Source: Nematopogon swammerdamellus (taxonomy: Eukaryota; Arthropoda; Insecta; Lepidoptera; Adelidae). Taken from it: a DNA stretch of 64,000 nucleotides. Position numbers and translations under genes: made by a program. The notes below the pieces were generated by a model. The model did not search any database, was not told where the DNA came from, and worked only from the letters and a program-made list of their open reading frames with translations. The DNA is taken from the NCBI GenBank assembly GCA_946902875.1, contig OX336343.1, positions 17,779,596 to 17,843,595 of the forward strand, given 5' to 3'. Positions 43,341-53,492 of the stretch are shown piece after piece (position 1 is the stretch's first letter; each line of letters opens with the position of its first letter).

Positions 43341-43716
43341 TTTATTCAGATGAGTGTTTTTAAATTGGTTTACATTGTTTGCGCTGATAATGTCTTCCGG
43401 AAGTTGGTTCCAATTCCGAACATATACACACTGCACATTTTACTGCATACCCTCCTCTTTTTCTTTATAAACTTCGCACCAGAACTATATAAAATAATGA
43501 GTTGCAAGAAAATAGAGGCACCGCCTAAAAAGCCCTGCAGCAAGAAAATCACCCTTATCGAAGACAGTTGATTGTCAGTGGATCCCTTTTGAGGCTAATG
43601 TCGATCGAGGAACTTCAAGCGTTCACCCAAATTGACATGGAACGACAAGTTACAAGAATGGTGGAAAAAATCCAGTACGATCATTAAGCCTAGAGTTTTA
43701 GGAAATATTAGTAATT
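43341..43716. other. Smurf intron, nothing firmly recognised
   Basis: A 93-codon open frame at 43290-43571 (plus) has no recognised domain. 'SWNTSKPEASAFT'-like repeat flanks near 43600-43680 suggest an old retrotransposon 3' end, but I cannot support a family. Confidence 0.35.
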
Positions 43717-44268
43717 GTTTTTTTTTTTATGTTATCCGGTATGGGTGGCTGAGTCGGAGGGGACAAAGCGCATGCTCCGACCAGCCAATATCACCTCCTA
43801 GAAGGTAGGTGCCATACTGGAGACTTCCCTGGATTGCTGGCTATACTGGACTAGAGGAGAACACAGCCGAGGCTGCTATGCGGCCATCTTACATCCAGTA
43901 CGGTGGTACCAACCCAGTCGGCCACAATTTGAGCCTACCACCTAGTAAGGGGCTAGGGAAGGGACCTACAGTTTTACACCGGTTCCAAACGGTGAAGCAG
44001 CAGGTGTAGGTATGCACCAGTGGTGTGGCGTGAAAATTTGACTGAGGGAAGCCGGAGGTGTAGGTTAGATATAATAGTGTGTGTACTGACTGGGTGCATA
44101 GTATTAAAAGGGAAGCCGGAGGAAATCGGATTGTATGAACGCCACGCCACTGGTATGCACGTAAATTTTTTCGTCAGAAAAAACTCATTGGTACACGCCG
44201 ACCGGATTCGAACCTCAGACCTCTCGCATGAGAAGCCGATGCCCAAACCACTCGGCCACCCGCCGCTT
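43717..44268 (-). repeat. Full-length SINE-B (tRNA-Ser-like head)
   Basis: Minus orientation. The head has an A box GGTGGCCGAGTGG (complement at 44249-44261) and B box GGTTCGAATCC (complement at 44204-44214), as in class II tRNA genes such as tRNA-Ser. The body is homologous to SINE-A from 'CTGTAGGTCCCTTCCC' and 'CTTACTAGGTGGTAGG' onward. The tail is 'ACCGGATAACATAAAAAAA'. A hAT MITE lies at 44018-44152. Confidence 0.9.
44018..44152. mobile_element. hAT-like MITE, 135 bp
   Basis: Termini CAGTGGTGTGGCGT and (complement) CAGTGGCGTGGCGT. A perfect 8-bp duplication GTATGCAC lies at 44010-44017 and 44153-44160. It sits inside SINE-B. Internal 'GGGAAGCCGGAGG' occurs twice. Confidence 0.93.
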
Positions 44269-44340
44269 AATGACTGTACTATGCGGTCCGTCGTCTTGGT
44301 CTTCGCCTACATAGTGTGCGAGCACTCTCAAGTTACGCAC

Positions 44341-44538
44341 CTCTGCAGAGCAAGCCACTGCCTCTCCGCGCCGCGCGTGAAGCGATGCGCGACGTATAGC
44401 CGCACGTACTCCTTCTTGTTATCGTCGGTGACCACGTCGGTCGCGCCGCCCGGCTTCAGCTCCACGCTGCGCACCGCGCCGAACGACGCGCACTCCACCG
44501 AGAATGTTGTGTCGATCACGCCAGTGATGCTGTTGTGA
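44341..44538 (-). CDS. Smurf: Smurf exon: HECT N-lobe end
   Basis: One base completes a split codon, then HNSITGVIDTTFSVECASFG, and KKEYVRLYVAHRFTRGAERQ, ending LQ plus two bases of Arg at AGAG|GTGCGT. 198 nt. The 'NKKEYVRLYV' motif is characteristic of the HECT fold. Confidence 0.95.
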
Positions 44539-44557
44539 CTGCGGGAGGAGAAATTCA

Positions 44558-45355
44558 TTTTAGGCAGGCGGCCTCGAAGTGTATAAATTTACGAGTACCC
44601 ACATAACAATAAAATTTTTTTTTTTATTTCATTATACTCTGTTCGGCGAGTGTTGACATTGACGCAAGAAAAATAATGAGCGTTTACATAGAGGCACATT
44701 CTCTGAACCGGTCCAAACAGAATGAACTTTTGTTATCCTTTTGAAATATAAATTAAGTGATAAAGTTTCTAAAGAAATAATGTACAAATTGTTAAATTCC
44801 TCAAATAAGATGAAAAAAAAAACTGTAGATTCATATTATTCTGAGAAATGTTCTATACAAATTTCGATGGAATATGTTATAAGTTTATTATAAGTACCTA
44901 CTACTGGCAACAATGTTTATAAATTGCTGTAAAGCCGCGTCTCCTGCAAATGTTTTTTTTCCGAACATTGCACAGAAAAATCGAAAGATTGGGGCGTGCC
45001 CATCCACATTTGTATGAAAACCATAGAGAAATAATGTTTTTGTTTCATGTCTCTTGTGTAATGTTTAGAAAAAACATACGCAGGAGACGCGGCTTAAGAA
45101 TTGCGTTGCGCGCGCGAAAGCAAGAACGAACACATTCGACCATGTCTAGTGACTTCCAATTGAAGACTGAGGTATGTAAACACGCATTCACGGTATTCAT
45201 CTCGTGAGTTAGGAGGTGCGGTAATCTGTGATGAGTCGCTGTCAACACTGGCCGAACAGAGTACAGCACTGATTTGTACATTTGCAATGAACTGTGAGAG
45301 CATGTGAGGGAAGGAAATCTTAGAAGCAAAAGACATTATCCCTCAGCCAACTCAC
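44558..45355 (-). other. Smurf intron, nothing recognised
   Basis: About 0.8 kb of AT-rich sequence. Several short open frames occur, none with domain or splice support. Confidence 0.6.
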
Positions 45356-45543
45356 AGCATCCAGTTGAGAGATCGGTGCAGCTCAGGATCCTGGTCTCGG
45401 ATGTCGTGCAGCGTGATTGGTCGGCCCAGTAGCTGCTTGTAGAACGGCGCCGTAAAACCGGCTTCCAGCTGGTGGCCGTGGAAGAGCGCCGTGCCCAGCA
45501 CTCGCCCCGCAAAGTGGAAGTAAGACAGGTGCTCGGGGTTCAC
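45356..45543 (-). CDS. Smurf: Smurf exon: HECT N-lobe
   Basis: Starts in phase 0 after CCAACAG with VNPEHLSYFHFAGRVLGTAL, then FHGHQLEAGFTAPFYKQLLG, and ends NWM plus two bases at ATGCT|GTGAGT. 188 nt. 'NPEHLSYFHFxGR' is a diagnostic HECT segment. Confidence 0.96.
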
Positions 45544-45579
45544 CTGTTGGTAACCATATCAAATGTTTAATACACGCTG

Positions 45580-45910
45580 CCACTGAAACGTAGAAGCGAC
45601 CGAGGAGGATGCTCCATAGAAGATCTCGGGTGGTTGGAGGTTGGTTGGACCACACCGAGCGCTAACGTACAATGGACTTCGACCAGGAGGACTCCTTCAA
45701 GTTGACGCCGATGTGGAATCCAGTCATAGCGCCGCTCAAGAGAAGAAAACACGACGAACACGACCGACCGAAGTGGAAGTAGTCTGCTTCCACCGAGACC
45801 GGGAACCCATCGGATCCTTCGTCTGCCGAGACTGGCCACGGCTAGAATCTTGGTCATCGGCGACAGACGGAGAACTGACAGTTCTCTGTCAACCCGCGCG
45901 CGGGCGACAA
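45580..45910. other. CpG-rich block in a Smurf intron, unidentified
   Basis: Markedly GC- and CpG-rich compared with the intron around it. The plus strand is open for much of it but contains no motif I recognise ('WLEVGWTTPSANVQW' in one frame, 'CFHRDREPIGSFVCRDWPRL' in another). It may be an inserted mobile-element fragment. Confidence 0.4.
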
Positions 45911-46275
45911 CAAACAATAAACAATATGACTCTTTATTTTGAGAATGTTTTTTTTTTCGCTTTCTGTCTTTTTATAAAAAATTTAATAACTGTGCTGAAA
46001 ACAATTAAATTTTTTCCATTTCAAAAAGTTACAGTTCCAAAAATTTGTTCATATTCAATTTAAATTCTAAAAAGTACCACCCAAGCTGTAACACCATGAA
46101 TAATGCGGTGTCGTCTTTACAATGAATTTTAATTATTAGTATTGTCGCTCTTCAAAGAAAGAAAATCTCTTCTTAGTAAAGTATTTATATAATAATATCA
46201 AGTATGTTTCGAGTTTTCGCAGCGACACACCACAGAGGGAGCTGCACGTACACAGAATCACAAAACATGACTGAC
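45911..46275 (-). other. Smurf intron remainder
   Basis: AT-rich, no recognised element. Confidence 0.6.
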
Positions 46276-46515
46276 CGCCGAGTCGGGGTTGATCTGCAGC
46301 GCGTATCGATCGTCGCCCGAGTGCGCGTACTGGAACAGTCCGTACTGCGGGTTGAACAGCTCCCGCGACAGCAGATGGAGCCACTCGCGCGCCACGCCCC
46401 CGTAGTCGAGCCCCTCCTCGCTGGTGAACTTGACTAGCAGACGCTTCCGCAACTCCTTGCCCTTCAGCTTCATCACGAGGCGGTACGACTCCTCCAGCAC
46501 TTCGTTACGCGACAC
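46276..46515 (-). CDS. Smurf: Smurf exon: start of HECT domain
   Basis: 80 codons, phase 0 at both ends: VSRNEVLEESYRLVMKLKGK, then TSEEGLDYGGVAREWLHLLS and INPDSA at GCG|GTCAGT. 'EEGLDYGGVAREW' is the conserved core at the start of HECT N-lobes. Confidence 0.97.
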
Positions 46516-46914
46516 CTGCACATAAACTCAAATGTTACACACCGTTACGCTAATAAGTGCTAGCACCGAGAAGGGGCTAATTGTACACCTCAAGCTTTCA
46601 TTTTTTATCACAATTCACATTAAATAATTCATTTAATAATTTTTTAGATTTATTCCCATATTACGATTTCTATTTTACTGCCTCAGGAGCTCGAGCGACT
46701 GTTGTTCTTTCGAAGGAGCATTTTTCTATTACTTTTTATTTAAAAATGTTATTTTCATCTTTAAAAAAAAGGCTTTCAGTGTCGCCGTGTGTACCTTGCA
46801 TGACTTAAAACAAAGTGTTACTTAGTAGGTACCAACCAATTAAAAAATAGACTAGATAAATATCTAACAAATAAAACATAATCTCAAAAAGAGTGCTCAA
46901 GAACGATAATTAAA
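46516..46914 (-). other. Smurf intron, nothing recognised
   Basis: AT-rich. No family supported. Confidence 0.55.
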
Positions 46915-47052
46915 TAAAAATAAAAATCAAAAAAATCCAAGATGACAAAAACAACAAATTTTAACTGGATTTAGACGTATCAGCCTAGGTTGCCTGTCTA
47001 AAATAAATAAATAAATAAATAAATACATTTATATGTATTCATTTTAGACAGG
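46915..47052 (-). repeat. Family 'D' repeat, reverse orientation
   Basis: 'TAACTGGATTTAGACGTATC / AGCCTAGGTTGCCTGTCTAA / AATAAATAAATA', the reverse complement of the copy at 41993, with a (AAAT)n run. Confidence 0.78.
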
Positions 47053-47059
47053 TATTCAG

Positions 47060-47502
47060 TTCCTGCAGAACAGGCGCCACGTCAGTGCTTCCCTGACACA
47101 GATAACACCACCACAACAATCAACAGTGAATGAGTGAAGGTGGGTCGAAACGACTAGAAAAAAAATTGTCCAGCCAGTTTTGTATAGCCAACACGGCCGG
47201 CGAAGCACTGGCATGGCACCTACTTCCGACACGAACAAAGTATAATGGGCTGACAACACGGATGTAGAAACCATCTCATGTTCCATAAAAATAACAACAT
47301 CACTGTGATTGAGGCGTTTCAAACAAAGGGATAAGTAATTTTTTGAAATCTCTCAACTTAAAAGTCACCATTGGGCTGACATAACCGAATAACCCCCAAA
47401 CTTGTGTTCTCCGTCCAGTTCAGTGTAGCCGACATGAAATGAACGGAAGCACTGACATGGCACCTAGTTCACGCGGTGTTATGGGCTGACATCACGCAAG
47501 TG
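47060..47502 (+). repeat. Two SINE-A fragments
   Basis: 47060-47300 is an old copy ('GTATAATGGGCTGACAACAC...TTCCATAAAAATAA'). 47398-47502 is a younger 3' piece ('TTCTCCGTCCAGTTCAGTGT' to 'GGGCTGACATCACGCAAGT') that stops where the next copy starts. Confidence 0.75.
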
Positions 47503-47822
47503 TGGGGCCGGTATTTTAAACGAATAGCCCCACTGCATCTCTCCCCATGTATGTCGTAAAAGGCGACTAAGGGATAAGACTCCCTTCTTATATTTATTAC
47601 TAGGTGGTAGGGTTTAACCCGCCCGGGTTGGTACAACCGCACTGAATGAAAGGTCGGTCGGAACGGCTATGTAAATAGTTTGTGTTTTCCGTCCAGTTCA
47701 GTGTAGCCGGCACGACCGAAGGGAAGCGCTGACGTGGCACCAAGTTCAACCGGTGTTATGGGCTGACATCACGGATGTTGTAGGTGATGTAGCCAACCGT
47801 GTCAGTTTCCATAAAAAAAAAC
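47503..47822 (+). repeat. SINE-A variant: 5' module joined to body, no tRNA/5S head
   Basis: 'GTGTGGGGCCGGTATTTTAA...GACTAAGGGATAAGA' is followed directly by 'CTCCCTTCTTATA...ACTAGGTGGTAGGGTTTAAC' and the normal 3' body with tail CCATAAAAAAAA. It ends 36 bp from a Smurf exon. Confidence 0.88.
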
Positions 47823-47857
47823 TTAAGAATAAAAAAAAATGGAAAAATTTGCCTTAC

Positions 47858-48055
47858 CTCAATGCGACAGTGTCCCGTCTGCGGCTGCAGCGCCTGCAAC
47901 TCCGCCCGCAGCACCTTGGCCTTCGCGGCGAGATCCCGCTTGTACTTGGGCAGAGCATCGTCGGGCGGCACCTCGGCGGCGGCCGGCGGCGGCGCTGCGG
48001 GGGGCGCGGGGGCGGGCGCCGCCGGCGGGGGCGACGACGGCGTCTGCGCTTGAGC
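47858..48055 (-). CDS. Smurf: Smurf exon: WW3-HECT linker
   Basis: 66 codons, phase 0 at both ends. It starts AQAQTPSSPPPAAPAPAPP (Pro/Ala-rich), then PPDDALPKYKRDLAAKAKVL and ends GHCRIE at GAG|GTAAGG. 'RDL..K.KVLR.EL....PQ.GHCRIEV' is the conserved helix and strand leading into the HECT domain in Smurf. The Pro/Ala run is far GC-richer than its surroundings. The acceptor (GTCGGCAG) has a weak pyrimidine tract. Confidence 0.92.
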
Positions 48056-48135
48056 CTGCCGACATAGAGTTTACAGTTAAGTTATTTATTGTGTAGTACA
48101 TGAGAGTTATATTAGGTACATAGTAAAGAAGAGCA

Positions 48136-48717
48136 TTCAGTGAACTGCGTGGTGCGGTTTTTGTGCGCCACAAAGTAGATTTGGCCGGAGTGCAACTGTG
48201 GGGGGTACGATACCTCTCTAGCGGGCGCGGCGGGGTACAGTGGCGCGGCGGAGGCGGGAGAGAGAGGCGCGAGAGAGGCTACTTGTGGCCCAGAAGTAGA
48301 TTCGGCCTAGAGTGCACCTGTGAGGGGTACGCTACCTCCCAGCAGGTGAGGCGCGAGCCGCGGGTCGGTGAACTGCGTGGTGCGGTTGTTGTGGTCCACG
48401 AAGTAGATTCGGCGCGGAGTGCACCTGTGGAGAGGTACGCTACCTCTCTAGCGGGCGAGGCGGGGGAGAGCGGCGCGGCGGCGGCGAGCGCGAGCCGCGG
48501 GTCGGTGAACTGCGTGGTGCGGTTGTTGTGGTCCACGTAGTAGATTCGGCCCGGAGTGCAACTGTGGAGGGGTATGCTACCTCTCTAGCGGGCGAGGCGG
48601 GGGAGAGCGGCGCGGCGGCGGCGAGCGCGAGCCGCGGGTCGGTGAACTGCGTGGTGCGGTTGTTGTGGTCCACGAAGTAGATTCGGCCCGGAGTGCAACT
48701 GTGGAGGGGTATGCTAC
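48136..48717 (-). repeat. Intronic 137-bp tandem repeat derived from the WW3 exon
   Basis: Three clean 137-bp copies ([14 protein letters not shown] centre at 48391, 48528 and 48665, in register with the exon at 48802) and two more diverged ones (about 48163 and 48286). Each carries the WW3 end '[15 protein letters not shown]', the Ala/Pro stretch and the donor 'GAG|GTAGCATACC'. Because 137 is not a multiple of three, reading past the first donor shifts frame and meets a stop at the end of the next unit. Confidence 0.9.
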
Positions 48718-48980
48718 CTCTCTAGCGGGCGAGGCGGGGGAGAGCGGCGCGGCGGCGGCGAGCGCGAGCCGCGGGTCGGTGAACTGCGTGGTACGGTTGT
48801 TGTGGTCCACGAAGTAGACTCGGCCGGAGGGCGAGTGGCGCATCTCCCAGCCGGGTGGCAGCGGGCCGGAGGCGAGAGCGCGGTGGCGCAGGTGGTGCGG
48901 CACGCGTGGGTCGTGCCACGTCGAGTCTCCGGTCGACAGGTTCAGGAAGTACACTTGTCCTTGCGGCGTGATACGCATCT
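48718..48980 (-). CDS. Smurf: Smurf exon: WW2 and WW3
   Basis: Two bases complete the Glu codon, then [20 protein letters not shown] and WHDPRV (rest of WW2), then [20 protein letters not shown] and [10 protein letters not shown] (all of WW3), then an Ala-rich end SPASPARE at GAG|GTAGCA. 263 nt, phase 0 end. WW3 has Phe in place of the second Trp, as in other Smurf proteins. The donor is the first of several copies in the tandem repeat that follows; only this one keeps the frame to the next exon. Confidence 0.95.
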
Positions 48981-49084
48981 CTGAAGACAAGCAAATATAC
49001 AAATATTATAATGTTAGTTTTATTGTATCTGTAATTAAACCAAAATGCATTGTATTCTATTCGGTTTTGTCCAAAGATTGAAAG

Positions 49085-49335
49085 TTTTACAGCAAGCAAT
49101 GGAGCGAGCCATGCTGGGAATATCGCTACGTGATATGCTGCGTAATGAGGCGATCCGCCGACACACCAAAGTAGTCGATATTGGACATCGGGTGGCTTAG
49201 CTCAAGTGGCAGTGGGCTGGAGACGTCAGCCGAAGAGACGACGAACCTTGGAATATCCGCGTCCTACACTGGCGGTCGTGGACAGGAAATACGGAGTGTG
49301 GGAAGGCCACCCGCCAGGTGGGACGACAACATCAA
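49085..49335 (+). pseudogene. RTE-like LINE fragment, left part
   Basis: Frame: AMERAMLGISLRDMLRNEAI, RRHTKVVDIGHRVA, stop, LKWQWAGDVSRRDDEPW. This is the C-terminal part of an RTE-type protein ('QRAMERAMLG.SLRDR.RN..IR..T.V.DI..R...LKWQWAGH'). It breaks off at 'GACGACAACATCAA' (49335) and continues at 53195. Confidence 0.85.
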
Positions 49336-49662
49336 TAATTAAACCAAAATTTATTAATATAAATTATTATATTTTTTTTTTTAGGGTCATAATATTTATT
49401 TAATAAATAACAAAAAAGTAATACTAATAACTAAAGAAATAAACCTACCTAACAAACATTAAAATAACTATCAAAAGGGGCATTTTCAAATGTTCCTAGA
49501 ACACTTGCTGCATTACCCCGCTGGATGGCAAGGCTTACCCTTTGAATGAAGTAGGCCCTTGATTGCGGGACGCCAGTAGCGTCCACCAGCAGAGGCCCAA
49601 GCCTCTTCAAGAAGCTTTTGAAGAGAAGAATTATTATATTAATTATATATTTATATAATACT

Positions 49663-51805
49663 AGCTTTTGCCCGCGGCTTCGCTCGCGTGAAATTCGTAT
49701 TTCAAAGGAAGAAAGTAAGTAACTAAGGGCGAGGCCGAAGGCCGAGCTGCGTTCAGGAAGAGGATAACCTTTTCGAAGAAAGTAAGTAACTATGGGCGAG
49801 GCCGAAGGCCGAGCTGCGTTCAGGATGAGGGTAAACTTTTCGAAGAAAGTAAGTAACAGAGGGCGAGGCTGATGGCCGAGCTGCGTTCAGGAAAACGATA
49901 AACCTTCTCGAAGACAGTAAGCAATTATGGGCGAGGCCGAAGGCCGAGCTACGTTCAGAAAGAGGATAACCTTTTCGAAGAAAGTAAGTAACAGAGGGCG
50001 AGGCCGAAGGCCGAGCTGCGTTCAGGAAGACGATAAACCTTTTCGAAGACAGTAAGTAACTATGAGCGAGGCCGAAGGCCGAGCTGCGTCCAGCATGAGG
50101 GTAAACTTTTTGAAGAAAGTAAGTAACAGAGGGCGAGGCCGAAGGCCGAGCTGCGTTCAGGAAAACGATAAACCTTCTCGAAGACAGTAAGCAATTATGG
50201 GCGAGGCCGAAGGCCGAGCTACGTTCAGAAAGAGGATAACCTTTTCGAAGAAAGTAAGTAACAGAGGGCGAGGCCGAAGGCCGAGCTGCGTTCAGGAAGA
50301 CGATAAATCTTTTCGAAGACAGTAAGTAACTATGAGCGAGGCCGAAGGCCGAGCTGCGTCCAGCATGAGGGTAAACTTTTCGAAAAAAGTAAGTAACAGA
50401 GGGCGAGGCCGAAGGCCGAGCGGCGTTCAGGAAGACGATAAATTCTCGAAGACAGTAAGTAACTATGGGCAAGGCCGAAGGCCGAGATGTGTTCAGGAAG
50501 AGGATAAACCTTTTCGAAGAAAGTAAGTAACAAAGAAGTTACTTTCTTCGAGAAGATTTATGGTCTTCCTGAACGCAGCTCGGCCTTCGGACTCGCCCTC
50601 TGTTACTTAAATTCTTCGAAAAGGTTATCCTCTTCCTGAACGCAGCTCGGCCTTCGGCCTCGCCCTTTGTTACTTACTTCTTAAAGATGGTTTATCCTCT
50701 TCCTGAACGCAGCTCGGCCTTCGGCCTCGCCCATAGTTACTTACTGTCTTCGAAAAGGTTTATCGTCTTCCTGAACGCAGCTCGGCCTTCGGCCTCGCCC
50801 TCTGTTACTTACTTTCTTAGAAAAGGTTATCCTCTTCCTGAACGCAGCTCGGCCTTCGGCCTCGCCCATAGTTAATTACTGTCTTCGAGAAGGTTCAGTT
50901 TTCCTGAACGCAGCTCGGCCTTCGGCCTCGCCCTCTGTTACTTACTTTCTTAGAAAAAGTTATCCTCTTCCTGAACGCAGCTCGGCCTTCGGCCTCGCCC
51001 ATAGTTACTTACTTTCTTTGAAAAGGTTATCCTCTTCCTGAACGCAGCTCGGCCTTTGGCCTCGCCCTTTGTTACTTACTTTCTTAAAGATGGTTAATCC
51101 TCTTCCTGAACGCAGCTCGGCCTTCGGCCTCGCCCATAGTTACTTACTGTCTTCGAGAAGATTTATCGTCTTCCTGAACGCAACTCCGCCTTCGGCCTCA
51201 AAAAGATGCTCACTTTCTTCGAGACGGTATATCGTTTACCTGAACCCAGCTCGCCCTTAGTTACTTACTTTCTTCCTTTGAAATACGAATTTCACGCGAG
51301 CGAAGCCGCGGGCAAAAGCAAGTCTTTAAGAAAGTAAGTAAAAAAGAGCGAGGCCGAAGGCCGAGCTGCGTTTAGGAAAGGTTTTTCGAAGAATGTAAGT
51401 AACAGAGGGCGAGTCCAAAGGCCGAGCTGCGTTCAGGAAGACCATAAATCTTCTCGAAAAAAGTAACTTCTTTGTTAGTTACTTTCATCAAAAACGTTTA
51501 TCCTCTTCCTGAACACATCTCGGCCTTCGGCCTCGCCAATAGTTACTTACTGTCTTCGAGAATTTATCGTCTTCCTGAACGCAGCTCGGCCTTCGGCCTC
51601 GCCCTTTGTTACTTGCTTTCTTCGAGGTTTATGGTCTTCCTGAACGCAGCTCGGCCTTCGGCCTCGCCCTTTGTTACTTACTTTCTCCGAGAAGGTTTAT
51701 AGTCTTCCCGAACGTAGCTCGGCCTTCGGCCTCGCCCTTAGTTACTTACTTTCTTTGAGTAGGTCTATCGTCTTCCTGAACGGAACTCATTCACAAACTT
51801 TCGTG
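49663..51805. mobile_element. 'GGCCTTCGGCC' fold-back array, copy 3
   Basis: Left end CTAGCTTTTGCCCGCGGCTT with GAAATTCGTATTTCAAAGG inside. The left arm of about 13 units (GGCGAGGCCGAAGGCCGAGC, 49725-50530) meets the right arm of inverted units (50545-51250), closed by 'GAATTTCACGCGAGCGAAGC' (51288). A second, shorter pair of arms follows (51321-51800). The unit is 60-70 bp. Groups of units are duplicated (49830-50050 and 50070-50360 are near-identical). A 239-codon open frame on the minus strand is only the repeat read through. Confidence 0.88.
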
Positions 51806-52964
51806 TTTATAATATTAGTAGTATTTATTTTGGGTAGGTTTGGAGTGAGGCCTGATTTTAGAAATTATTAAGCAAAAGCTAACAATATCAAAATTTTTGA
51901 AATGTGCTAATTAAGCCCTTTCATTTGATAGCCAACACGGCATCATTAAAAAAAATTTTTTTTTTTATCATTACTTTATGTCCTCTAGAGGGTGCCATAT
52001 CCTATAGCCTATAGACGTTGGATGCATCTTGACAACCAGCGGACGGTCAAGACGCATCCAACGATACCTCATTTGTCAAATTATGATAAGTAGTTTCGAA
52101 GTTATTTATGAGGGAACAGATGAACATACATACATACATACATACATACATACATACATACATACATACATGCATACATACATACATACATACCGGTCAA
52201 AAACATAACTCTCCTTTTCGCTTCGCCGTAGTCGGGTAAAAATAAGAATGTTTTCGCTAATATTCCGCGCATACTACACTACGTACCTACAATATAATAA
52301 ACAAAACATACGATCAATTAACTTAAATCAAATAGGAACTTCAGCTAACATCGACTCGCAACAACACTTTTGCACCTAAAATTAATGAAATAGATACCTA
52401 ACGAAGTTAACCTACATAATATTATGAATCGAATTAAATAAGAAACTGCCGAGACAATGCATACACACACCGCGCCCCGCGCCCCGCGCCTCCTCCGCCG
52501 CGCTGCCAGTCTCCGCGAGACGCGCTACTAACCCCCTCCGCGCCGCGCCGCCGCCGCCCTTATTTCGGCGCTTGGAACAATTCGATTTGTATGGGAGCCA
52601 CATCTTAGCGTAGCCGGAAGTGAATTTTAGTAAGCCTATCCTGTGTCCCGTATAGTAAAATGGGCTTGTACTAAGTTTCATCAAATTCGGATGATGGCTT
52701 TAAGAGTTATGGAGGAACATACATACATACATACATACATACATACAGAAAAGATTTCTAAAAATCGTCAATTTAGCTTTAGTATCATATATAGAGGCTA
52801 CAAACTGAATATTTCCTAAAACAAAGTAACTTACTCCATGACCATCCTTTACAGATTTATTATTAGTATTGATATATAATATATATTATTATATAATAGA
52901 TAAATTATTTTGCCTTTTTTATATTCATTTTATAATTAAATTCTGTATATTTATTAATGTAAAT
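51806..52964. repeat. Repeats with (CATA)n tracts and a GC-rich block
   Basis: 52125-52192 and 52717-52746 are (CATA)n tracts, each following 'AGTTAT..AGGAACA'. 52200-52245 ends 'CCGTAGTCGGGTAAAAATA'. 52470-52565 is GC-rich without recognisable coding content. 51985-52070 has an inverted repeat (GTTGGATGCATCTTGAC / complement). Confidence 0.6.
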
Positions 52965-53194
52965 AGATTTTAAACATCTGTCAAATAGGATATTCTGGAG
53001 GCTGGGCTTAAAATCAGCGATGCTGGGTCGTCTCGGCTCAGTATCTTACGCTGCGCCCAGATCCTATTTTTCATAGTATTAGGTATGTTATTATTAGTTA
53101 TTGATTAGTTACAACTGTTGTGTATGTTACCAAATACCTATTTATGAAAAATAAATAAACATTTCATTTCATTTCATTTCATTTCATTTCATTT
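52965..53194 (+). repeat. Retroelement 3' end with (ATTTC)n tail
   Basis: 'TAGGATATTCTGGAGGCTGG...GCTGCGCCCAGATCCTATTT...TTATGAAAAATAAATAAAC' followed by (ATTTC)8. It defines the right end of the 49336-53194 insertion. Confidence 0.7.
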
Positions 53195-53262
53195 CATCAA
53201 GTACGTCGGAGGAAAGCAGTGGTTCCATACCGCTGAAGGCGGGAGGACTGGAGGAAAATTTT
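53195..53262 (+). pseudogene. RTE-like LINE fragment, right part
   Basis: 'CATCAAGTACGTCGGAGGAA...CGCTGAAGGCGGGAGGACTGGAGG' continues the fragment at 49085-49335. Compare the unbroken copy at 20752-20830. Confidence 0.85.
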
Positions 53263-53395
53263 TTTGTATGAAAAATTGCACTGTAATAGAGCAAGATTGG
53301 CCTATGGCTGGTCTCATAATCTATTAAAAACTTCTACTTGTGATGGATCCTGTTGTGTTTGAAGACATTGAGTGCCGTGCTTGTCACCTTCCTAC

Positions 53396-53492
53396 TGTTC
53401 TACTGTTACTGTACTGTACTGTACTGTATTGTACTGTACTGTACTGTATTGTATTGTATTGTACTGTACTGTACTGTCCTACTGTGTCCTAC
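53396..53492. repeat. (TGTAC)n / (TGTAT)n microsatellite
   Basis: A pentanucleotide array of about 16 units. Confidence 0.95.

Larger units (their letters stand above)
49336..53194. mobile_element. 3.86-kb composite insertion splitting the RTE fragment
   Basis: The interrupted sequence GACAACATCAA / CATCAAGTACGTCGG regains continuity if 49336-53194 is removed. CATCAA is present on both sides (49330-49335 and 53195-53200). The insertion ends with an (ATTTC)n tail (53158-53194), typical of a LINE or SINE 3' end, and contains the fold-back array at 49663-51320 and other repeats. Confidence 0.75.

Noticed and set aside
44195..44268. A tRNA-Ser gene
   Set aside because: A and B boxes are present, but the acceptor stem and variable arm are not tRNA-like and the sequence continues into a SINE-B body.
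48163..48673. Additional WW-domain exons in the Smurf intron
   Set aside because: The copies lack the first half of a WW domain, the 137-bp step shifts frame and a stop follows. They are treated as exon-derived repeats.
49753..50472. 239-codon minus-strand open frame with repeated '[16 protein letters not shown]'
   Set aside because: It is the 60-70 bp fold-back unit read through; the same peptide appears in arrays at 29186-30190 and 50687-51871 on both strands.
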